From: Candidatus Bathyarchaeota archaeon
GTDB taxonomy: Archaea > Thermoproteota > Bathyarchaeia > Bathyarchaeales > Bathycorpusculaceae
DNA length: 64,000 bases
NCBI GenBank assembly: GCA_018396705.1
Contig: JAGTQZ010000006.1
Span: 124,001-188,000, forward strand
Direction of reading: 5' to 3'
The position numbers were made by a program, and so were the translations under genes. Of the stretch, positions 46,072 to 54,046 are shown in pieces. Under the pieces are notes generated by a model, which saw only the letters and a list, made by a program, of their open reading frames with translations, was not told the origin of the DNA and did no database searches. How positions within the stretch are numbered: the first letter of the stretch is position 1; the number at the start of each line of letters is the position of its first letter.

Positions 46072-46920
46072 GTGTTGGATTATAGAAAAATTTCAATAGC
46101 GATTCCTGCCTCTGTAGTTTCTGATGTTCCACATTTACGGGAAAAAACGTCAAAGGTAGGCTTGATAGGCAGGGCTGCTGCAATCTTTGGAATCAAAGAA
46201 ATAATAATTTATCGGGATGTTCTCGCGGTAAACCAAAAAGCCGAGGTAGATTTGATAACTACACTGCTTCGCTATATGGAGACACCCCAATATCTTCGGA
46301 GAAAATTGTTTAGACTGAAGCCTGAACTGCGTTATGCTGGAATTTTGCCACCGTTAAGAACGCCGCATCACCCTCTCAGCAAAAAAGTAGCTGACTTGAA
46401 AATTGGTGAATACAGGGAAGGCGTGACCGTTGCAAAAACAAAAACAGGCATCTTCGTAGATGTTGGTGTTGAAAAACCAGTGTTAATACCCGAAGCTAAT
46501 TTGCCCCTAGGTGAAAGAATAACAATAAAAATCGTAAGTGTCGGCGAGCAAGTTTTAGCAAGTCTTGCAAACATTAATGAAATCCCCCATTATTGGGGTT
46601 ACCGGGTAACGGTTTGGAAAGGATCATTTGGCAGTCTCGCAACAAGTGGACGGTTTGACCTTAAAATCGCCACATCTAAACATGGCGCACTTTTCTCGGA
46701 AATTAAAGACGAGATCGCTGAACGGTGGCGTACCGCTAAATCTGTGTTGATTGGTTTTGGGGCTCCAACGGCAGGACTTTTCGAAATTGTTAAACAAGAA
46801 GGCTTGAACTTGCCTGATGTTGTGGATTTTGTGGTCAACACTATTCCGGGACAATGTACAGAAACCGTGAGAACCGAAGAGGCGCTTATTGCCTCTCTCG
46901 CCGTTTTTAATTGTTTTTGA
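46072..46920 (+). CDS. SPOUT-class RNA methyltransferase (putative RNA uridine N3 type)
   Basis: A 282-residue protein; GTG 46072 or TTG 46075 (GGTGA upstream). The SPOUT knot is split by an OB-like insertion (about 105-165). ISIAIPASVVSDVPHLREKT, LRYAGILPPLRTPHHPL and the C-terminal FGAPTAGLFEIVKQEG and NTIPGQCTETVRTEEAL agree with the COG2106/C9orf114 family. It probably methylates rRNA. It follows a TATA-like ACTTAACC at about 46041. Confidence 0.8.
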   Translation: MLDYRKISIAIPASVVSDVPHLREKTSKVGLIGRAAAIFGIKEIIIYRDVLAVNQKAEVDLITTLLRYMETPQYLRRKLFRLKPELRYAGILPPLRTPHHPLSKKVADLKIGEYREGVTVAKTKTGIFVDVGVEKPVLIPEANLPLGERITIKIVSVGEQVLASLANINEIPHYWGYRVTVWKGSFGSLATSGRFDLKIATSKHGALFSEIKDEIAERWRTAKSVLIGFGAPTAGLFEIVKQEGLNLPDVVDFVVNTIPGQCTETVRTEEALIASLAVFNCF

Positions 46921-46962
46921 GACTTTAAAGGTTTAAATGTTTGTTTATTCTTAAGTTGACTC

Positions 46963-48003
46963 ATGTACTTTGACTTGGCAATGCCGTTGACCCTTTTTGT
47001 AGTTACGGTGGTAGTTATACTCCTACATGATAAGACTGAGAGTAAGTTGAAAAGGACTTTTGAAGAAAGGGAGTTTAAAGTTAAGGATGCCATTCTACTC
47101 GTAGCAGCAATAAGTGTGGCAGTCTCAGTTATAGTGTTTATACCGCAGCTGGCTCTTATGATCTTTTTCTTGTTTGCCTATTCTCTGCTTCTCTTTATAT
47201 TCACGTACCTTTTTTCAGACGTCAAAAAGGCCCACGCTAAACTTTTTTGCATAGCTTTTTCTGTCGTCAGCTTCACAGCAGCGACCGTTTGTCTCTTTTC
47301 TTCGATGTTCTCTGATGTTTTACTTGCCTATGGTGCTGCCGCATTATACTCTCTATGCGGCCTTTCTTTTATAGCCCTCGTTTACGAGGAAAATAGAAGA
47401 GGCTCTGGGGCACGTTGGTATTTAGCCACCATGCCCCCAGTTCTATTTTTAGCCCTTTACGTTTTCTTTAACATGACGCCAATATGGTTTCCATATCTGT
47501 TAAGCATGTTCGGATTGATCTTTGCCGTATTAATAACGCTCTATATCGGAAGCCTTTTCACGTGGAAATCTACGTTAGTTTTCGCTGGTCTTCTCACCTT
47601 CGTAGACATAGTTTTGGTGCTGGTAACTCGAACCATGGTCTCCGCGGCAACTCATGTATCCGGACTGAGACTGCCGATGCTTGTCGTATTGCCAACGCTT
47701 CCGCAAATCACGATTAATGGAAGTACACTTTTTATGTCCTTGGGTTTAGGAGACCTCTTTTTCGCCGGGCTTTTAGCTGTGCAAATGTACAAAAAATTTG
47801 GTAGAACCATCGCATTTTTGTCGGCTGCCGCAATGTCATTCTCCTTCCTCATTTTTGAAGCATTCATATTGAATTTTAGGATAAGAGCATTTCCTGGAAC
47901 CTTAATGATCATCTGCGGTTGGTTGCCCATAATGTTTCTTGAATCCTTAAAAAACAGCACAGCTGCAAAACAAGCTACTAATCCTACAGGTTCTCTTCTG
48001 TGA
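46963..48003 (+). CDS. Presenilin-like aspartyl membrane protease (A22 family)
   Basis: A 346-residue protein with about nine membrane spans. The second catalytic aspartate is in SLGLGDLFFAGLL (G-x-G-D), and the first in FAGLLTFVDIVLVLVTR, matching the presenilin-like COG3389 family. A FPGTLMIICGWLP segment stands where a PAL motif is expected. A role in intramembrane proteolysis is an inference from the family. The 3' end overlaps the DUF523 gene by 20 bases. Confidence 0.8.
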   Translation: MYFDLAMPLTLFVVTVVVILLHDKTESKLKRTFEEREFKVKDAILLVAAISVAVSVIVFIPQLALMIFFLFAYSLLLFIFTYLFSDVKKAHAKLFCIAFSVVSFTAATVCLFSSMFSDVLLAYGAAALYSLCGLSFIALVYEENRRGSGARWYLATMPPVLFLALYVFFNMTPIWFPYLLSMFGLIFAVLITLYIGSLFTWKSTLVFAGLLTFVDIVLVLVTRTMVSAATHVSGLRLPMLVVLPTLPQITINGSTLFMSLGLGDLFFAGLLAVQMYKKFGRTIAFLSAAAMSFSFLIFEAFILNFRIRAFPGTLMIICGWLPIMFLESLKNSTAAKQATNPTGSLL

Positions 48004-48397
48004 TTACTTTAATCCCGTGTTTTTTTAATAGGGCTGCTGTTACACCATCACCTTCAATAATTCTACCTGAAAAAGTTCCGTCATGAATTTTCCCACATCC
48101 GCATGAAGGGCTTCCCTGTTTTAAAATAGCCTCTTTAACACCGAACAGCTTGGCTATTTTTAGGGTCTCTCTTGCTCCGCGTGTAAAATTTTCTGTAACA
48201 TCATGTCCTGACTTTGTCACCACTTTTTTTCTAATAATTTCCGCTGGTTCTCTTGGTGTTGGTAACCCTCCGAGCTGTTCGGGACAAACCGGAATCAAAA
48301 CTTCCGTCCTTAAAAGCCTGACAACTTTTTTGTTTAAGGCGTCTTTACCATTGTAGCGACATCTAACTCCCAACAAGCATGCGCTGCAAAGTTTCAT
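47984..48397 (-). CDS. DUF523 family protein
   Basis: About 137 residues from ATG 48397 (upstream ATG 48406 also possible). KLCSACLLGVRCRYNGKDAL holds three cysteines, and LKQGSPSCGCGKIHDGTFSG three more, all typical of DUF523, a small cysteine-rich cytoplasmic family. It probably binds a metal or cluster; the biochemical role is unknown. Overlaps the presenilin-like gene tail to tail. Confidence 0.85.
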   Translation of the reverse strand: MKLCSACLLGVRCRYNGKDALNKKVVRLLRTEVLIPVCPEQLGGLPTPREPAEIIRKKVVTKSGHDVTENFTRGARETLKIAKLFGVKEAILKQGSPSCGCGKIHDGTFSGRIIEGDGVTAALLKKHGIKVITEENL

Positions 48398-48497
48398 GTT
48401 CATCAATTAAGCCCAACAATAAGCACGTTATTTAAACATTTTACTAAAAATAGTTACTGAACAGAAACAGAAATTGATTTAATGAAATCTTAGGGTT

Positions 48498-48821
48498 TCA
48501 GCCGAAAAGTGCTCCAAGCCCCTCAAGCGCTGCTTCTTCCCTGGCTCTCTCCTCTTCTTCCTTCTTTTTCTTTTCTTCCTCTTTCGGTTTAGCCTCTGCT
48601 GCTGGAGCTGCTGTAGTTGCTGCTGCCGCTGGCGCAGCCATCATTGTTGGAGCTGATTTGATAACTTCATCTATATTTACTTCAGCCAAGGATGCAACCA
48701 GTGCTTTGACTCTAACGGCGTCAACGTTAACTCCAGCGGCTGTTAAAACCTGTGTTAGGTTCTCTTCATTTATTGTTTTTCCAGCCTTGTGGAGGAGCAT
48801 CGCAGCATATATATATTCCAT
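48498..48821 (-). CDS. rpl12: Ribosomal protein P1 (L12e)
   Basis: A 107-residue protein. The dimerising N-terminal domain reads [20 protein letters not shown]; an alanine-rich hinge and a charged segment follow, and the C-terminal peptide [10 protein letters not shown] is the GTPase-factor docking tail. It forms the ribosomal stalk on L10. It lies 36 bases after L10, last gene of the SecE-Spt5-L11-L1-L10-L12 operon. Confidence 0.97.
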   Translation of the reverse strand: MEYIYAAMLLHKAGKTINEENLTQVLTAAGVNVDAVRVKALVASLAEVNIDEVIKSAPTMMAAPAAAATTAAPAAEAKPKEEEKKKKEEEERAREEAALEGLGALFG

Positions 48822-48857
48822 ACCTTTTCACCTCTACTTTCAACTATTTTAACCTTT

Positions 48858-49733
48858 TTAAGTTTGTTTGAATCCTCCTTCCAAATTGGGAATTCTCATA
48901 CTTAAACTTAACATTTCCATATGCGCTTTTCTAATAAGGTCTTTTATGTTTTCTTTTGTCGGGATGGCAGTGCCAAGTGAAAGGGCATAAGCCTCTTGAT
49001 GAGCGATTTGCAATAATGTCCGTATGTTCTCTCTTGTCGTGTAAGCAATGCCTAGCGAAAGTTTGAAAGCTTCCCTATGAGCGTTTTCAAATTGCTTTTT
49101 TATTTCATCTATGTTTATGCTAAGCTGTTCTCCTTCTATAACTAAGCCGTCATCATACGCAGCCTTAAGTATTAGCCCTGCCTCAACAGCCTTTATTCCA
49201 AGTTTGGACAGGACACTTGCAAGTTTCTCTGAAATTGTTTCTCCTTTACGGGCAACTAAAGTGTCTTTGGTTATCCAGACGCTTCCTGCCTCAATCCTCG
49301 TCGGCAAACCAACAGCATTCAGCTGGCTTATTATCGGTCCAGGCGGCTGTCCAGTGTTTCCAGCGGGGACAACAATGTCAAAGGATGCGGTATCTCCTGC
49401 TTTTGCAATCATGCGGACCTTGCCTTTTTCAAGATTCATTGCCAGTCTAAATGGGTTCATGCTTGTGAAAAGGAAAACGTTTGGGCCTGTCAAATATTTC
49501 TCTAGCTTCTTCAATTCTGGCTTTTCTTTGATGTTTTCAATTGCCCTCTTCATCAAAGTGTTTTTTATGACACGCATATAAACTTCTGTCGCCAATTTTT
49601 TCTTTAACTCTTGTAATTGGGAGGCCCTGACTTTTTGGAGACTTGCTACACCCACCACTTTGTATTGTTTGAGGAGCTTTGAGATTTCTTCAACTTCTGT
49701 CGCTTTTTCCTGTAAAACTAATTGAGATGGCAG
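48858..49733 (-). CDS. rplP0: Ribosomal protein L10 (P0 homologue), apparent CTG start
   Basis: About 291 residues. The first standard start, GTG 49658 (VVGVASLQKVRAS), would delete the conserved N-terminal rRNA-binding helix. The frame remains open upstream, and CTG 49733 with GGGGGA seven bases before it, 16 bases after the L1 stop, gives PSQLVLQEKATEVEEISKLL, which is the expected helix. The C-terminus has repeats AHREAFKLSLGIA, AHQEAYALSLGTA and AHMEMLSLSMRIP, the L12-dimer binding spine. The usual acidic GLGALFG tail is absent; the protein ends EGGFKQT. Confidence 0.88.
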   Translation of the reverse strand: MPSQLVLQEKATEVEEISKLLKQYKVVGVASLQKVRASQLQELKKKLATEVYMRVIKNTLMKRAIENIKEKPELKKLEKYLTGPNVFLFTSMNPFRLAMNLEKGKVRMIAKAGDTASFDIVVPAGNTGQPPGPIISQLNAVGLPTRIEAGSVWITKDTLVARKGETISEKLASVLSKLGIKAVEAGLILKAAYDDGLVIEGEQLSINIDEIKKQFENAHREAFKLSLGIAYTTRENIRTLLQIAHQEAYALSLGTAIPTKENIKDLIRKAHMEMLSLSMRIPNLEGGFKQT

Positions 49734-49749
49734 ATGCTTTCCCCCACGC

Positions 49750-50424
49750 TCACAGTTTAATCTTCGCTGGGGCTCCCATGGTCGTTTTCACATGGATCGA
49801 TTTAACGTTTTTTATTCCTCTTTTCATTTTTGCTTCAACAACTTTCAATACGGCTTGTATGTTTTCCGCTAACTCCTCCTCTTTCATGTTTTCTGTTCCT
49901 ACGCGACACTGGATAACCGGCTGGTTTCGCATTCTGATTACAACGGTTCTCCGGTACTTATTCAGTAAGCTCTCTATATCCGCGTTGGGCGGAACTGGCA
50001 CAGGCATTTTTCCCCTAGGTCCCAAAACAGCGCCGAAAACTTTGCCAACGAGAGGCATTAACGGTGCCTCAGCAAGGAAAAATTCATATTCATTGGCAAT
50101 TCGCCGCATCTCCTTTTTCTTGCCTGCAAGGGCTTCGAGCTCCGCTCTGTCAATCACTAAATCTGCGTTAGCCTTCTTTGCTCTAAGAGCAAGCTCTCCT
50201 GTGGCAAATACACATATTTTATTGGGTTTTTCCGGTGGTGGGTAGGGCAATTCAATATTTTCTTGAAGTCGTCCTTCTGGAGATTTCATGTCTATGTCCT
50301 GCAACGTCACTATGAGCTCCACTGACTGAGTGAAATTTCTTTTTCCAGCTTTTTCTTTCGCTTCTTTCACGGCAGTTAACAGCATCTTAGACTCTATAGA
50401 CATTTTGTTGAAGCCCCGCGCCAT
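49750..50424 (-). CDS. rpl1: Ribosomal protein L1
   Basis: A 224-residue protein. GKRNFTQSVELIVTLQDID, VGKVFGAVLGPRGKMPVPVP (the L1 signature) and NVKSIHVKTTMGAPAKIKL at the end are typical. It binds 23S rRNA at the mobile L1 stalk and often represses its own operon. It stands between L11 and L10 on the minus strand; the start is ATG 50424. Confidence 0.97.
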   Translation of the reverse strand: MARGFNKMSIESKMLLTAVKEAKEKAGKRNFTQSVELIVTLQDIDMKSPEGRLQENIELPYPPPEKPNKICVFATGELALRAKKANADLVIDRAELEALAGKKKEMRRIANEYEFFLAEAPLMPLVGKVFGAVLGPRGKMPVPVPPNADIESLLNKYRRTVVIRMRNQPVIQCRVGTENMKEEELAENIQAVLKVVEAKMKRGIKNVKSIHVKTTMGAPAKIKL

Positions 50425-50458
50425 TGATGGATTATTAAGCCATTATAAAAAGATTCTC

Positions 50459-50953
50459 TTAGGATTCATTTTCAGTGAATATTCCGTCGTATTTTCCCCC
50501 GTCAATTTCCTTTATAACTTCCTTTGGGTCTTTTCCCTCAACTGTAACGCCCATGCTAACACACGTTCCGAGAACTTCTTTGACTGCAGCCTTCAATGTT
50601 CTTGACAGTAACTCTTGACGCTTTATCTTTGCTATTCGAATGAGTTGCTGTATCGAAAGGTTGCCGACTTTCTGTGTCTTCGGGTTTCCAGAACCCTTCT
50701 CAATTTTGAGTTCGCTTACAATTAAGGCTGAAGTTGTTGGAGTTCCAACGTTAACCTCAAACTGCTTCGTCTCTGGGTCCACAATAACCTTTACTGGGAC
50801 CTTCATTCCGGCATAGTCTTTTGTGAGTTCGTTTATTTTGTTCACAACTGCCATGACGTTTACGCCTAAAGGCCCTAAAGCTGGTCCTAACGGTGGGCCA
50901 GCCGTGGCCTGTCCTCCGCTTACAAGTAGTTCCACAATTTTCTTTTCACTCAT
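50459..50953 (-). CDS. rpl11: Ribosomal protein L11
   Basis: A 164-residue protein. LLVSGGQATAGPPLGPALGP is the N-terminal signature with the proline-rich turn, and TVEGKDPKEVIKEIDGGKYD closes the C-terminal domain. L11 sits at the GTPase centre on 23S rRNA. Operon order Spt5-L11-L1-L10-L12 is the archaeal standard. Confidence 0.97.
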   Translation of the reverse strand: MSEKKIVELLVSGGQATAGPPLGPALGPLGVNVMAVVNKINELTKDYAGMKVPVKVIVDPETKQFEVNVGTPTTSALIVSELKIEKGSGNPKTQKVGNLSIQQLIRIAKIKRQELLSRTLKAAVKEVLGTCVSMGVTVEGKDPKEVIKEIDGGKYDGIFTENES

Positions 50954-50967
50954 AATGTTTTCACCTT

Positions 50968-51429
50968 TTACGTTTTTGCCTTTTCCACAAGTTTAACATA
51001 ATCTGCATGAACAGTTATTGGAAGAGTAAACGTGGCCTCAAGAAGTTCTAAGGTTACCTCCTCTTTTGTTTTGTCGATGCGTGTTATTTTGGCGCGCATT
51101 CCCTTGAATGGGCCTCCCGTAACTTCTACGATGTCGTTTTCGTTTAGTTCCTCAATGATCGGTTTTCTGACAATGTATTTTTCGATTTCTGAAAAGTTTA
51201 CGAAGTCTGGGACTCTTGACTTCACATGCTTGATACCGGTTATTGCTTGCTCCACAAAGTGGGGACTTTCAGCCTCCATAAAGATGTATCCTCTAAGGGT
51301 GTCTGGGACTAAGATGGCTTTTACTGGTATTCGGTTCATTTCAATTCTTGCGGCAATGAGTTTAGCTACGTTTCTTTCTTGTCCCGTCGTTATTCTTACA
51401 GCAAAAATTTTTGTTGGTGGTTTTTCCAT
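50968..51429 (-). CDS. spt5: Transcription elongation factor Spt5
   Basis: A 153-residue protein. FAVRITTGQERNVAKLIAARI begins the NGN domain, which binds RNA polymerase with Spt4, and VEVTGGPFKGMRAKITRIDKT is the KOW domain. It keeps polymerase processive and couples to the ribosome. It lies between SecE and L11, the usual place. Confidence 0.96.
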   Translation of the reverse strand: MEKPPTKIFAVRITTGQERNVAKLIAARIEMNRIPVKAILVPDTLRGYIFMEAESPHFVEQAITGIKHVKSRVPDFVNFSEIEKYIVRKPIIEELNENDIVEVTGGPFKGMRAKITRIDKTKEEVTLELLEATFTLPITVHADYVKLVEKAKT

Positions 51430-51449
51430 GGCTTTGCTTCCTCAAAGTT

Positions 51450-51623
51450 TTAAAGTAGTTGCGAAAGTGGGGCTGTTAACAATTTTATGATGAAGCCTAT
51501 GATTCCAATGACGCTTATGCCTAAAAAGCATATCTTTATTGAGAGCCACAACTCGCTTCTTCCGGGTTTAACTGCCAATTTTAGTGTTCTAACACATTGT
51601 TCAAGGAAAGACCTTAACCCCAT
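51450..51623 (-). CDS. secE: Preprotein translocase subunit SecE (Sec61 gamma)
   Basis: About 57 residues from ATG 51623; the frame extends to 51638, but MGLRSFLEQCVRTLKLAVKP is the expected start. PGRSELWLSIKICFLG is the amphipathic helix and a single membrane helix ends the protein. Together with SecY and Sec61 beta (12778-12945) it forms the translocon. First gene of the ribosomal stalk operon. Confidence 0.93.
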   Translation of the reverse strand: MGLRSFLEQCVRTLKLAVKPGRSELWLSIKICFLGISVIGIIGFIIKLLTAPLSQLL

Positions 51624-51687
51624 TCCACTTACCAGCAATGCTTTGATAGTTAACTTGCATTTCTATTAACTTTTCTGTAATTTATGA

Positions 51688-52512
51688 TTAAACTTTTTGG
51701 ATTTTCAAGTTGAGGTTTTCAAGCATTCCGATAAGACGCTGTTTGTCTTCTCCCCTTATGCCTTTCCAGTCTAACAGTGCCACTTCAACCCTTTCAAGGG
51801 TCCTCTCCACGCATTGGCGTAAAATTTCCTCGTCAACTTCTGAAACAGCATACTTTGGAATTACATGTCCGAAAGCTATGTTATTTTCCAGAGCAATTTT
51901 TGTAAATTTTTCGTTGTAGTGAGGCCCACCGATACCCAACGCTGCTTGAGCTTCACTTTTACCAAAACTTGCGATCGTTTCCATTACTGCGTTGGCTATT
52001 ACTTTTGCTGCAGCGTGATCTGCCCACTGTTTCGGTGAACTGCCTAATTCAACGAACATCGCTGGTCTATCTAAAGAAGGGCCGTGATGTGTACATTCAT
52101 AGGAGACTTTATAGCTTAGGCCTCTATTTCCCACCAGCTGCGCCATGGCTTTCAAGGCTGTTCTCATGGCGTTTGCCGGTGAAATTGAAAGCCTTCTCGG
52201 AATCCCCCCTAGACTTGCTTTTCCAAGATTTCCAGGAGTGTGTACTGAAAGAGTGGGGATCCCACTTTCGCTACTGTGCCTCGAAAGAAAGATTATAAGT
52301 TCAGGAGCGAGTGAAAAATCTGTTACGTTTTGAGCGTAAACAAGCTCTTCATTTATTATTATCAACGTGATCTCTTGTTTGCCCTCTCTACCAACATAAA
52401 CTTGCGTTTCTCCATTTTTCCAAGTTCGGTTTTCAAAAGAGTAGTTTTCAATAATCTGTTTTGCAATGTTTATGCTGGCCTGATCCTTTTTGGACGCAAC
52501 TAATAGAATCAT
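51688..52512 (-). CDS. dtdA: D-aminoacyl-tRNA deacylase (DtdA)
   Basis: A 274-residue protein. LIIFLSRHSSESGIPTLSVH, VSYECTHHGPSLDRPAMFVE and GIGGPHYNEKFTKIALE hold the histidines and acids of the archaeal DTD2/GEK1 family. The enzyme hydrolyses D-aminoacyl-tRNA. It is divergent from the transcarbamylase gene and upstream of SecE on the minus strand. Confidence 0.92.
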   Translation of the reverse strand: MILLVASKKDQASINIAKQIIENYSFENRTWKNGETQVYVGREGKQEITLIIINEELVYAQNVTDFSLAPELIIFLSRHSSESGIPTLSVHTPGNLGKASLGGIPRRLSISPANAMRTALKAMAQLVGNRGLSYKVSYECTHHGPSLDRPAMFVELGSSPKQWADHAAAKVIANAVMETIASFGKSEAQAALGIGGPHYNEKFTKIALENNIAFGHVIPKYAVSEVDEEILRQCVERTLERVEVALLDWKGIRGEDKQRLIGMLENLNLKIQKV

Positions 52513-52618
52513 GTTCTTCCCATCTGCTTAAACACGCGCAATCAAGAAAAATGTTTTTATAAATTTTGCAACAGCTGTAAAATGTAGAGCGCTTCTCGTT
52601 TCATGTGTGGTTGGTAAA

Positions 52619-53533
52619 ATGCACTTAATCAATTTCAAGGAATTGTCTGGAAATCAACTTATAGAAATAATCGATAAGGCTATCGAGGTGAAGCGTAATC
52701 CAGAAAAATACCGGAAAGCGCTGGAAGGCAAGTCTTTGGCTATGATTTTCCAGAAGACTTCAACGAGAACTAGAGTTTCTTTTGAAGTTGCAATGACCCA
52801 GCTTGGGGGGCACGCGCTCTACATTGATTGGAGAACTACAAACTTTACAATAGCAGATATTTATGATGAAACACAATATTTGTCACGTAACGTCGACTGC
52901 ATCATGGCGAGACTTATCCGGAATGCTGATTTGCAGGTCATGGCTAAGGCTTCAAAGGTCCCAGTAATAAACGGGTGTGACGAAAAGTACCATCCTAGCC
53001 AAGCCATAGCCGACCTCATGACAATGAAAGAAAAGAAAGGTAAACTGAAAGGTCTGAAGCTTGTTTACGTTGGTGTGCATAACAATGTTTGCAACTCGCT
53101 GATTGAAGGATGCACAAAAACTGGTGTAAAAATAGTTACAGTGACGCCGATCTTTAATGAACCTTCAAGAGATGATGAGCTTCTTGAAGAAGCTAAGAAA
53201 ACTGGGTTGTATGAGGTGACCTTTGATGTTAAACAAGCAGTGAAGGATGCGGACTTTGTATATACAGATACATGGATCGACATGGAGTTTTTCAACGATC
53301 CGAAATATGCCGCTGAAAAAGAGAAACGCATCAAACTCATGATGCCCTACCAAGTGAATAAGGAACTGCTGCAGGGAAGCAACGCGCTTATAATGCATGA
53401 CATGCCAATTCACAGAGGTTACGAGATAAGCGCTGATGTTATCGAAAGCCACAACTCCATAATATATGAGCAAAGCGAAAATAGGTTGCACTCGGCAAAG
53501 GCTATCCTCTTAAAGCTTCTCAACAAATATTAG
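52619..53533 (+). CDS. Ornithine-carbamoyltransferase-family enzyme with altered substrate loops
   Basis: About 304 residues from ATG 52619 (GGTTGGT upstream; GTG 52607 possible). The carbamoyl-phosphate sites are intact: QKTSTRTRVSFEVAM and KYHPSQAIADLMTM. The side chains that grip ornithine in OTC are changed: HCLP is HDMPIHRG, the SMG loop is DTWIDMEFF, D-x-N-N is VGVHNNV, and the LGxxES region is DWRTTNFTIAD. So the carbamoyl acceptor probably differs from ornithine. It is followed by AdoMet decarboxylase and branched-polyamine synthase genes. True OTC activity remains possible. Confidence 0.75.
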   Translation: MHLINFKELSGNQLIEIIDKAIEVKRNPEKYRKALEGKSLAMIFQKTSTRTRVSFEVAMTQLGGHALYIDWRTTNFTIADIYDETQYLSRNVDCIMARLIRNADLQVMAKASKVPVINGCDEKYHPSQAIADLMTMKEKKGKLKGLKLVYVGVHNNVCNSLIEGCTKTGVKIVTVTPIFNEPSRDDELLEEAKKTGLYEVTFDVKQAVKDADFVYTDTWIDMEFFNDPKYAAEKEKRIKLMMPYQVNKELLQGSNALIMHDMPIHRGYEISADVIESHNSIIYEQSENRLHSAKAILLKLLNKY

Positions 53534-53550
53534 CACCATTTGCTGTTCCC

Positions 53551-53680
53551 AAAAAATTTATATATAAGAATTTTTGCGGTTCAATTTAGAGGATAGAAAG
53601 ACGTATGCATAGTGCGTTCAAATATCACGTAGCGCATGTTTGGGGCTTCCGAAGTTCGACGATAATGTTGGGTGTTCGCT
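53551..53680 (+). promoter_or_regulatory. speD promoter and leader
   Basis: A TATA-like TTTATATATA at 53557-53566 would start transcription near 53590, leaving a leader of about 90 bases before the speD ATG at 53681. In the leader an open frame begins at ATG 53605 (53 residues, to 53766) and overlaps the speD start in another frame. Whether it is translated is not known. Confidence 0.4.
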
Positions 53681-54046
53681 ATGGGCATCCACATTATCGC
53701 CGAATTTCGGGGCGTGGATCCCCGAAAGATATCCAGAGTAGAAGATCTCCGGGTGGTTTTAGATAGGGTAGTTGCTAAATCTGGCTTACATGCTGTTTCT
53801 TCAAGTTTCCACCAGTTTGAGCCTCATGGAGTTTCTGCCATATACCTTCTAAGTGAATCTCACTTAAGTGTTCACACATGGCCGGAATATGGTTATGTAG
53901 CGTTGGACATTTTCACGTGTGGAGATGATGGTCCCGCCTTAAATGCTTTCGAGCTGTTGCTTGAAGAGTTTCAACCTAAAAAAGTTGAGAAACGCGTTAT
54001 TAGGAGGGCTGTTCTTGGAGAGGGTAGAAACCAAAATCCTGCGTGA
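53681..54046 (+). CDS. speD: S-adenosylmethionine decarboxylase proenzyme
   Basis: About 121 residues from ATG 53681 (GGGTG upstream; GTG 53672 possible). The bacterial/archaeal class I proenzyme motif LLSESHLSVHTWPE contains the serine that becomes the pyruvoyl group after self-cleavage at Glu-Ser, and the catalytic Cys is in DIFTCGDDG. It makes decarboxylated AdoMet, the aminopropyl donor for polyamines. The 3' end overlaps the next gene by 32 bases. Confidence 0.95.
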   Translation: MGIHIIAEFRGVDPRKISRVEDLRVVLDRVVAKSGLHAVSSSFHQFEPHGVSAIYLLSESHLSVHTWPEYGYVALDIFTCGDDGPALNAFELLLEEFQPKKVEKRVIRRAVLGEGRNQNPA

